A DNA stretch of 64,000 bases from Woeseiaceae bacterium (lineage in GTDB: Bacteria; Pseudomonadota; Gammaproteobacteria; Steroidobacterales; Woeseiaceae). Made by a program: the position numbers and the translations under genes. Of the stretch, positions 57,309 through 64,000 are shown piece by piece. The number at the start of each line of letters is the position of its first letter. The stretch's first letter is position 1. Where the stretch lies: the NCBI GenBank assembly GCA_024640365.1, contig JAHEFE010000001.1, positions 118,348 to 182,347 on the forward strand, written 5' to 3'. The notes under the pieces were generated by a model. That model worked only from the letters and a program-made list of their open reading frames with translations, did not search any database and was not told where the DNA came from.

Positions 57309-58997
57309 TTATTCCAGTGCGTCCCATCGGTCCGGATCGGAGAAAACGATCCTGAAAATACTGCCACCCTCGGCGCGCGGTTCAAAAACCAGCGTTGCCC
57401 TGTTCAATTCGCAAAGCTCACGCGAAATATACAGGCCGAGGCCGGTACCACCGCTGCGCGCCGTAAAAAAAGGCTCGAAGATCTTATCGGCGGTCGCCGC
57501 GTCTATGCCAAGTCCCTCGTCTATGACCTCCAGATACGGTCGGCCTGTTCGTGCGATCAGTCCAGCCTGCAATTGCACCAGAATACCGCCGGTTTCGCTC
57601 GCATACTTGACGGCATTATCGCAGAGATTCCAGAGAACCTGACGCAAGTGGGTGGTATCCATGCGGACCTTAAGGTCCTGCTCCACATCCGATACTGATA
57701 ATTCTCCTTCGTGCAGCTCGAGAGTCCGGATGAATTCGGCCGCGAAATCCTCGAGCCACGGTTTCAGAACAAAGACCTCTGATTGGCTTGAGTCTCGGCG
57801 CGATAGTTGCAGCACATTTTCGATGATATTGCTGACACGGTCGCCGTGGGTCTGAATAATTTTCGTCAACCGGCGATCTTCGTCATCCAGTGCTTCGGAT
57901 TCAGCCAGCAATTGGCCGGCGTGACTCATGGCACCTACCGGGTTACGAATTTCGTGAGCAATACTTGCGCTGAGCCGACCGAGTGATGCCAGTTTGGATT
58001 GCTGCACGCGCGCATTCATGAGGCTGGCATCTTCCAGAAAGATCAAAACGGGCCCCTGGCCATCAAAGGCCTTGCCGAGCGGAGCGATGTGCGCCGTGAT
58101 GCGCACACTCTGGTCAGGCGAAAGGATGGAAAAATCCGAGCTATGTTTCTTGTTAGGGTCTTTACGCCAGGTGTTGATAAAGTCAGCGAGCGCTGGCGCT
58201 GCTGTTGCAAGAGTTACCTCTTGACCCGATTTATCAATGTCGAGGAGGCTACTAGCGGACTCATTAATTAGTCGGATCGTATTGTCAGCATCAATGACAA
58301 CAATACTTTCCCGCAGATGCTGCACGATGTATTCATTAAGTTCCGAAAGATTGGCGAGGTCCACGCCGCGCTGAATAGCGAGTGCTTCACTGGCCTGGAT
58401 GCGCCTGCCGAGTGGTCTGGCGGCCAGCGCAATACCAAAAATAACGCCGCCCAAGACACCGGCCGCCGGCATTGAAGAGGAACTGCCGAGGCCTGTGATC
58501 TGCGAAAACAACTGTTCACTGAGGATGGCAATTGCGGCCATCGCAGCAAATAGCGTCGGAAAACGCGTTGGCAAGACGAGGCCGCCGGCGCCAACGAATA
58601 CAATCAATAGTCCGCCCAGGCCGCTGCTCACACCTCCGCTAGCGTGCATAAGGAGAGTTATAGCGGCGATATCCGCCGCCACCTGCACGGGAACCAGGGT
58701 TGCAGCACGAAGAATTCGGCGTTGTGTAACTAGTGCCGACATAACGGCAAAGAGCAGGTACAGGCCAGCTGTCGCGGCAAACAGCGCAGGGTTGCGGTCG
58801 CCAAACACGTGTGCGTCCGCTGCTCCAAAAAAGAGGATCAGTAGTCCGGCGGCAGTAATCAGGCGAAAGACACCCAGTGTTCCGAGGATGCGCCATGTCA
58901 GGTCAGGTTGCTCAGCCGTAAGCTGCGGCAAGGCTTCCACGCTTTCTGCTGGCGAGTTTTTAGCGACGGAATCCATCGCCGAATTGCGCTCTGTCAT
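57309..58997 (-). CDS. pilS: Type IV pilus sensor histidine kinase PilS
   Basis: A 562-residue kinase. ATG at 58997 follows AGGGGA and gives MTERNSAMDSV; an earlier in-frame start adds 11 residues. Six membrane helices occupy about residues 35-200, as in P. aeruginosa PilS, followed by a PAS domain (about 220-330), then the H box (SIAHEIRNPVGAM) and the ATPase domain (NLCDNAVKYA, DEGLGI, GGTGLGLYI). It senses pilin levels in the membrane in P. aeruginosa and phosphorylates PilR. It is divergent from sucC. Confidence 0.94.
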   Translation of the reverse strand: MTERNSAMDSVAKNSPAESVEALPQLTAEQPDLTWRILGTLGVFRLITAAGLLILFFGAADAHVFGDRNPALFAATAGLYLLFAVMSALVTQRRILRAATLVPVQVAADIAAITLLMHASGGVSSGLGGLLIVFVGAGGLVLPTRFPTLFAAMAAIAILSEQLFSQITGLGSSSSMPAAGVLGGVIFGIALAARPLGRRIQASEALAIQRGVDLANLSELNEYIVQHLRESIVVIDADNTIRLINESASSLLDIDKSGQEVTLATAAPALADFINTWRKDPNKKHSSDFSILSPDQSVRITAHIAPLGKAFDGQGPVLIFLEDASLMNARVQQSKLASLGRLSASIAHEIRNPVGAMSHAGQLLAESEALDDEDRRLTKIIQTHGDRVSNIIENVLQLSRRDSSQSEVFVLKPWLEDFAAEFIRTLELHEGELSVSDVEQDLKVRMDTTHLRQVLWNLCDNAVKYASETGGILVQLQAGLIARTGRPYLEVIDEGLGIDAATADKIFEPFFTARSGGTGLGLYISRELCELNRATLVFEPRAEGGSIFRIVFSDPDRWDALE

Positions 58998-59161
58998 TTT
59001 TCCCCTTAGCCATCGGTGGCACCATTGCATTGTAGTCGAATAGTGGCTCGAACTGCGCTTTTTGCGTATGCCGGCACTTTGCTACAAAATACGCCGACTT
59101 TTCACCCGGCTGGTTCCATCCATTATAGGTATCAGTCGCTCAACCTCTGAAAGAAGAATCA

Positions 59162-60322
59162 ATGAATCTTCACGAATATCAATCCAAAAAACTGTTTGCC
59201 GAGTACGGCATTCCGGTGCCGGCAGGTCAAGTAGCTGATAATGCTGATGCGGCTGTCGCTGCCGCCAAATCAATTGGTGGTGATCTCTGGGTCGTTAAAG
59301 CCCAGGTGCACGCCGGTGGGCGTGGCAAAGCGGGCGGAGTCAAGCTTGCTCGCTCATTTGATGAAGTACGCGAATTTGCTGCCGGCATGCTCGGTAAGCA
59401 ACTCGTTACTCATCAGTCCGGTCCCGAGGGACTCCCTATCAACGTTGTCTATGTTGAAGAGGGCTCACAGATTGCACGTGAGCTTTACTTAAGCATGCTC
59501 GTCGATCGCGAATCCAGCCGCATTGCGTTTATTGCATCAGCGGCTGGTGGCATGGACATCGAGAAGGTGGCTGCCGAAACGCCAGAGAAGATCTTTACCG
59601 TGACAATTTCTCCGGACGCAGGCTTGCAGGGCTACCAGGCGAGGCAGCTGTGCTTCGGTCTGGGTCTCGACAAAGAGCAGAGCAAGCAATTCACAAAGCT
59701 CATACAGAATTTGTATCGCCTGTATCAGGAAAGCGATGCGAGCCTGGTCGAGATCAATCCTTTGATCGTTACCAAAGCGGGTGATGTCATTGCTCTCGAT
59801 GGCAAGATCAACATTGAAGAAAACGCATTGTTCCGACAAAAGAAGCTGGTTTCCTGGCGCGATGAATCGCAGGAAGACCCGCAGGAACGCGAAGCGGCCC
59901 AGCACGATCTTAATTACGTTTCTCTCGACGGTAATATCGCCTGCATGGTGAATGGTGCTGGTCTCGCTATGGCGACCATGGACCTCATCAAGCTGCATGG
60001 CGGCGAACCGGCCAACTTCCTCGACGTTGGTGGCGGCGCGACCCCAGAGCGCGTCTCTGAGGCGTTCAAGATTATTCTCGCCAATCCAAAAGTGGATGCG
60101 ATCCTCGTTAATATTTTTGGCGGCATCGTGCGTTGCGATGAAATCGCGCGTGGCGTCATCAGCGCCGTCAAAGAAGTTGGCGTCAAGGTTCCGGTCGTCG
60201 TACGACTGCAGGGAACCAATGTTGAGAAGGGTCGATCGCTGCTGGCTGAGAGCGGACTGGACATCATCGCTGCGGACGATTTGACGGACGCTGCCCAGAA
60301 AGTGGTGGCCGCGGCCGCCTGA
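59162..60322 (+). CDS. sucC: Succinyl-CoA synthetase beta subunit
   Basis: A 386-residue ATP-grasp protein (E. coli 388). The start [20 protein letters not shown] matches exactly in style. Conserved segments: [34 protein letters not shown] and [11 protein letters not shown]. It binds ATP and succinate in the TCA-cycle synthetase with SucD. sucD follows 13 bases later. Confidence 0.97.
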   Translation: MNLHEYQSKKLFAEYGIPVPAGQVADNADAAVAAAKSIGGDLWVVKAQVHAGGRGKAGGVKLARSFDEVREFAAGMLGKQLVTHQSGPEGLPINVVYVEEGSQIARELYLSMLVDRESSRIAFIASAAGGMDIEKVAAETPEKIFTVTISPDAGLQGYQARQLCFGLGLDKEQSKQFTKLIQNLYRLYQESDASLVEINPLIVTKAGDVIALDGKINIEENALFRQKKLVSWRDESQEDPQEREAAQHDLNYVSLDGNIACMVNGAGLAMATMDLIKLHGGEPANFLDVGGGATPERVSEAFKIILANPKVDAILVNIFGGIVRCDEIARGVISAVKEVGVKVPVVVRLQGTNVEKGRSLLAESGLDIIAADDLTDAAQKVVAAAA

Positions 60323-60335
60323 TGGAATCAAATTT

Positions 60336-61208
60336 ATGAGTATTTTGGTCAATAAAAATAGCAAGATTGTTTGTCAGGGCATTACCGGCAATCAGGGCTC
60401 GTTTCATACCGAGCAATGCATAGCGTACGGCACTAACGTTGTGGCCGGCGTGACGCCGGGACGTGCGGGCGAGGAACACCTCGGCGTGCCCGTATTCAAC
60501 ACGATGCGTGATGCGGTTGCTGCGACTGGCGCCGATGTGAGCATGATTTATGTGCCGGCACCGTTTGCCGCGGACGCCATACTCGAAGCGGCGGATTCCG
60601 GAGTCGGCCTCGTTGTTTGCATCACTGAAGGCATTCCTGTGCTGGATATGGTGAAGGTCAAGTCCGCGCTGCGCAGTTATAACTGTCGCCTGATTGGACC
60701 GAACTGCCCGGGCATCATTACACCGGGCGAATGCAAAATCGGCATTATGCCGGGCTTTATTCATCAGCCAGGAAAGATCGGCGTGATTTCGCGCTCCGGC
60801 ACACTGACTTATGAAGCGGTTTACCAGACCACGCAGAACGGCCTTGGCCAGACGACTTGCGTAGGTATCGGCGGTGACCCCGTGCGTGGCATGAACTTTA
60901 TTGATTGCCTCGAGCTGTTCCAGGCCGATCCGGATACCAAGGGCATCATCATGGTTGGTGAAATCGGTGGCAGTGACGAAGAAGCCGCCGCCGAATATAT
61001 TCAGTCGGAAGTTGATAAGCCGGTCGTAGCTTATATCGCGGGCGTTACAGCGCCTCCAGGAAAACGTATGGGTCATGCCGGCGCGATTATCGCCGGTGGC
61101 AAGGGCACCGCAGCCGACAAGTTCAAAGCTCTCGAAGCAGCCGACGTACGCACAGTACGTTCACCTGCCGAACTGGGCAGCGCCATGTTGGAAGCGCTGG
61201 GCAGTTAG
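60336..61208 (+). CDS. sucD: Succinyl-CoA synthetase alpha subunit
   Basis: A 290-residue CoA-binding subunit (E. coli 289). The phospho-accepting His247 is in [14 protein letters not shown]. The CoA-binding Rossmann start is [11 protein letters not shown] and the NCPG motif is present (GPNCPGI). It couples succinyl-CoA to substrate-level ATP formation together with SucC. Confidence 0.97.
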   Translation: MSILVNKNSKIVCQGITGNQGSFHTEQCIAYGTNVVAGVTPGRAGEEHLGVPVFNTMRDAVAATGADVSMIYVPAPFAADAILEAADSGVGLVVCITEGIPVLDMVKVKSALRSYNCRLIGPNCPGIITPGECKIGIMPGFIHQPGKIGVISRSGTLTYEAVYQTTQNGLGQTTCVGIGGDPVRGMNFIDCLELFQADPDTKGIIMVGEIGGSDEEAAAEYIQSEVDKPVVAYIAGVTAPPGKRMGHAGAIIAGGKGTAADKFKALEAADVRTVRSPAELGSAMLEALGS

Positions 61209-61261
61209 TCCAGCACAACAATGGGGGGTCGAGGCGCGATTGAAAAATCGGCCGCATTACG

Positions 61262-62893
61262 ATGAGCAGCTCTATTTCAGTCGCCCTGGCCCAGCTAGAC
61301 CTCGTTGTCGGTGATGTTACTGGCAATACGGATCGCATACTCGAATACACGGCGCGCGCACGCGATCGCATGCGCGCCGACATTGTTATTTTCCCCGAAC
61401 TCAGTATCTGTGGTTATCCGCCGGAGGATTTGCTGTTGCACTCCGGCATGCGTCTGCGTGTGGAGGAGGCGGTCGAGAAAGTCCGCCAAAGCAGTAATGG
61501 CATAGCTGTGCTTTTTGGTTTCCCTGAATACGTCGACGACTTGATTTACAACAGTTGCGCCGTTTTTCGTGATGGTAAAAAGCTCGCGCACTATCGCAAA
61601 CAGTTGCTGCCTAATTACCAGGTGTTCGATGAGAAGCGCTATTTCACTCCCGGTAAAGAAGCGGCCGTATTCCGTTTGAATGGCATTCGCTGCGGCATCA
61701 ATATTTGTGAAGACGTTTGGCAAAAAGGGCCGATAGCCGCGAGCCGTTCGGCCGGCGCTGAAGTTATTTTTGTTATCAACGGTTCGCCGTATGAAACCAC
61801 CAGCCAGAAGAGACGCGAAGAAGTCGTGAAGAAGCGCGTCGAGGAATTGGGTGTGCCGATGGTCTATCTCAATATGGTCGGCGGGCAGGATGAGCTTGTT
61901 TTTGACGGGGGTTCATTTGTGATGAACTCGGCCGCCGAAGTTATCTTTCGAGGTGCCGCGTTTGACGAAGGGTTTTATCAAGTCGAACTTCGCGGAGAGC
62001 AGCATGGCGTAGTTCCTGTTGAAGCCGAAATTATTCCGCCACTGCCGTTGGTTGAGAGTGTCTACAAAGCACTGGTGACGGCAACCCGTGATTACGTCAA
62101 TAAGCATGAGTTTCCGGGCGTTGTTATCGGTTTATCGGGTGGTATAGATTCGGCGCTGGTTACTGCCGTGGCGGTTGATGCCTTGGGCGCCAATCGCGTA
62201 CGCACTGTCATGATGCCGTTTCGCTATACCTCGACGATCAGCCAGGAGGATGCCGCTGCAGAGGCTCGCGCCCTGGGCATTCGTTACGATGTTATTTCGA
62301 TCGAACCAATGTATGAAGCAACGCTCAAGCAATTACGGCCAGTGTTCGAGGGTCGACCGGTTGATGTTACTGAAGAAAATATTCAGGCGCGCTGTCGGGG
62401 ATTGTTGTTGATGTCGATCTCCAACAAGACCGGTCGCATGGTTTTGACTACCGGTAATAAAAGCGAGATGGCGGTGGGGTATGCGACTTTATACGGTGAC
62501 ATGGCGGGTGGCTTTGCGCCCATCAATGATTGCAGCAAGACGATGGTGTATCGCCTGGCGCGCTATCGGAATTCGCTATCGCCCGTTATACCCGAGCGCA
62601 CAATCACACGTGCTCCATCTGCAGAACTGCGGCCGAAGCAAAAGGACAGTGACTCACTGCCGGATTACGATGTTTTGGATCCCATACTAGAGGCGTTTAT
62701 CGAAAAGAACCTGTCGGTGGCGGAAATTGTTGCGCAGGGTTTCGATCACGACACTGTCGTACGCATTCTTGAATTGGTGAAAAGAAACGAATACAAGAGG
62801 CGCCAGGCACCTCCCGGGATACGTATCAGCAACAGAGCTTTTGGACGCGACTGGCGTTATCCGATTACGTCGCGCTATCGCTTTCCGGGTTAG
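61262..62893 (+). CDS. nadE: Glutamine-dependent NAD+ synthetase
   Basis: A 543-residue two-domain enzyme. The N-terminal nitrilase-type amidase has Glu (FPELSICGYPPEDLL), Lys (RKQLLPNYQVFDEKRYF) and Cys149 (NICEDVW). The C-terminal synthetase has the PP-loop GLSGGIDSALV. It converts deamido-NAD to NAD using glutamine ammonia, unlike the ammonia-only E. coli NadE. It is 53 bases after sucD. It overlaps the convergent bamD stop by 4 bases. Confidence 0.95.
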   Translation: MSSSISVALAQLDLVVGDVTGNTDRILEYTARARDRMRADIVIFPELSICGYPPEDLLLHSGMRLRVEEAVEKVRQSSNGIAVLFGFPEYVDDLIYNSCAVFRDGKKLAHYRKQLLPNYQVFDEKRYFTPGKEAAVFRLNGIRCGINICEDVWQKGPIAASRSAGAEVIFVINGSPYETTSQKRREEVVKKRVEELGVPMVYLNMVGGQDELVFDGGSFVMNSAAEVIFRGAAFDEGFYQVELRGEQHGVVPVEAEIIPPLPLVESVYKALVTATRDYVNKHEFPGVVIGLSGGIDSALVTAVAVDALGANRVRTVMMPFRYTSTISQEDAAAEARALGIRYDVISIEPMYEATLKQLRPVFEGRPVDVTEENIQARCRGLLLMSISNKTGRMVLTTGNKSEMAVGYATLYGDMAGGFAPINDCSKTMVYRLARYRNSLSPVIPERTITRAPSAELRPKQKDSDSLPDYDVLDPILEAFIEKNLSVAEIVAQGFDHDTVVRILELVKRNEYKRRQAPPGIRISNRAFGRDWRYPITSRYRFPG

Positions 62894-63672
62894 AGCTTAG
62901 CGCCCGGGAAATTCTTTGCGAACACGCGCCGCGCATCTGTGGCCAGTTCGGTCATACCCAAATTGTCGTAGGCCTCGATCATGATTCGCATTGAGTCGTC
63001 GGAACTGTCAGAGCCGTTATAATCTTCCAAAGCCGTACGCGCGCGATTTAGCGCGGCAACGTATGCACCGTTGTCCAGGTAAAAGTGGCCAACGTAGTTT
63101 TCGTAACGTGCGAGACGATTCTTCAGGAAGATCATGCGCTGTTCTGAGTCCGCTGCATAAGCGCTGGCTGGATAGCGTTCTACAATGCGATTAAACAAAG
63201 AGAATGCTTCTTTCGCTTCGGTTGGTGGTCGTGATTCAATGGACTTATTGAACCAGCCCTCGAGGATGCCAGGATCCTGTTCGAAATGCGCCAGCCCTTT
63301 TATGTAGATCGCATAATCAACGCGAGGATGGGTCGGATTCTCGCGCAGGAACTGGTCCGCTGCGTCAATTGCCTGTTCGCGCTGGGAGCTCTTGTAATAG
63401 GCATATATGATATCCAGCTGAACCTGCTTGCTGACGGTGCTGAACGGATAATAGGACTGAATTGCCTCATATAACTGAATGGCACGTCGGTAATTCTGCG
63501 ACGCCATCGCTTTTTGTGCGTCCTCATACGCTTTATCTGCGTTATTCAGCCCTTCGAGATCCTTGTCCTTGGCGCAGCCGCCAAGCAGGAGCCCGAAAGT
63601 CAGGAGGATGCCCATTGCAGCGATAAACTTGCTGCGAACAGCGATTGAATTTTGTGTCGAGCCGTCGGTCAT
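62890..63672 (-). CDS. bamD: Outer-membrane assembly lipoprotein BamD
   Basis: A 260-residue lipoprotein. The lipobox LLGGC gives lipidated Cys33 after a hydrophobic segment. Five TPR-like repeats follow (YEDAQKAMASQNYRRAI, YPFSTVSKQVQLDI, RVDYAIYIKGLAHF, FSLFNRIVERYPAS, YVGHFYLDNGAYVAA). It binds BamA, BamC and the C-terminal signals of nascent porins. It is divergent from rluD, the conserved arrangement. Confidence 0.95.
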   Translation of the reverse strand: MTDGSTQNSIAVRSKFIAAMGILLTFGLLLGGCAKDKDLEGLNNADKAYEDAQKAMASQNYRRAIQLYEAIQSYYPFSTVSKQVQLDIIYAYYKSSQREQAIDAADQFLRENPTHPRVDYAIYIKGLAHFEQDPGILEGWFNKSIESRPPTEAKEAFSLFNRIVERYPASAYAADSEQRMIFLKNRLARYENYVGHFYLDNGAYVAALNRARTALEDYNGSDSSDDSMRIMIEAYDNLGMTELATDARRVFAKNFPGAKL

Positions 63673-63819
63673 TGCGTGCCTGCTAACGTATTTGAGGGGG
63701 CCATGGTTCAGCCAAAGCGGCGAGTATACCGTAAACTGTGCGTTTGCCAGCTGCCCGACCGGGGTATATCCCCAAACGGACGGAATTAATCAGGCTAATC
63801 AAAGCCCGGACCTAAGTGA

Positions 63820-64000
63820 ATGAGCGAACATAACCACGAAAAAATAATCCCGTTGGAGCTTTCTGGTCAGCGATTTGACCAGGCGCTCGCGCAAATGTTT
63901 CCGGAATATTCCCGAAGTCGCCTGAAGGACTGGGTTTTGAAGGGTTGGGTGACCATTGATGGTGGCCAGCTGCGGCCCAAGGATGCGGTCAGCGGTGGCG
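63820..64000 (+). CDS. rluD: 23S rRNA pseudouridine synthase RluD (N-terminal part)
   Basis: The first 60 codons are visible, up to the right edge. They form an S4 RNA-binding domain (QRFDQALAQMFPEYSRSRLKDW, then GWVTIDGG). In combination with divergent bamD this identifies RluD, which makes pseudouridines 1911, 1915 and 1917 in 23S rRNA. ATG at 63820 is the likely start. The catalytic domain lies outside the window. Confidence 0.9.
   Translation, partial: MSEHNHEKIIPLELSGQRFDQALAQMFPEYSRSRLKDWVLKGWVTIDGGQLRPKDAVSGG

Noticed and set aside
59537..61076. Long open frames on the minus strand opposite sucC and sucD (about 270 codons each)
   Set aside because: They mirror the codon pattern of sucC and sucD, which match their families end to end. 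The antisense products resemble nothing and lack ribosome sites.

Overview
The window is a 64 kb stretch of a gammaproteobacterial chromosome at roughly 52% G+C by eye. It is packed with housekeeping genes in the order typical of the class. Useful placement markers are the rapZ-ptsN-hpf-rpoN-lptBAC-kdsCD block, petABC-sspAB, the lpoA-yraN-diaA set divergent from rsmI, rnpB directly upstream of mraZ, and sucCD next to pilS-pilR-pilA-pilBCD-coaE-zapD. The last arrangement resembles Xanthomonadales and related deep gammaproteobacterial lineages. I cannot name the species. No phage, insertion sequence, CRISPR array, tRNA or rRNA was seen.

Layout. 1-5 kb: the 3' end of a MoxR AAA ATPase gene, a VWA partner, an exported Bcp-type peroxiredoxin, a patatin-like lipase and an MgtE transporter. 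5.1-13.3 kb (minus strand): an envelope and nitrogen-PTS block read yrbG-kdsD-kdsC-lptC-lptA-lptB-rpoN-hpf-ptsN-rapZ. 13.4-16.2 kb: ibaG-murA and a DegS-like protease. 16.4-20.1 kb: cytochrome bc1 (petABC) and sspAB. 20.2-24.4 kb: diaA, yraN and lpoA, then rsmI and the RNase P RNA. 24.8-42.5 kb: a complete division and cell-wall (dcw) cluster, mraZ to ftsZ, with nearly every gene overlapping the next by 1-4 bases. 42.9-48.7 kb: lpxC, a DciA-like gene, a riboswitch-linked M23 peptidase, secA and mutT. 48.7-59 kb (minus strand): zapD, coaE, the type IV pilus genes pilDCB, two pilins and pilRS. 59-64 kb: sucCD, nadE, bamD and the 5' end of rluD.

Functional theme: cell-envelope construction. The window holds peptidoglycan precursor synthesis, the divisome, LPS/Kdo synthesis and transport, lipid A commitment (LpxC), outer-membrane assembly (BamD), secretion (SecA) and type IV pili. 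The sigma-54 gene (rpoN), its pilus activator PilR and a clear sigma-54 promoter at the pilin gene all lie here.

Most notable observations: (1) a GEMM-I cyclic-di-GMP riboswitch upstream of the M23 peptidase gene between dciA and secA; (2) the same M23 protein has Asn in place of the first His of its HxH motif; (3) PtsN (EIIA-Ntr) has Arg at the phospho-accepting His, and no NPr gene follows rapZ; (4) coaE appears to start with AUU; (5) a 12-codon leader frame whose ribosome site lies in a hairpin overlaps the secA start; (6) 10-bp-phased repeats occur at the mraZ promoter and upstream of the pilin sigma-54 promoter. I found no wholly new multi-gene system; the best novelty candidates are these regulatory and active-site departures.
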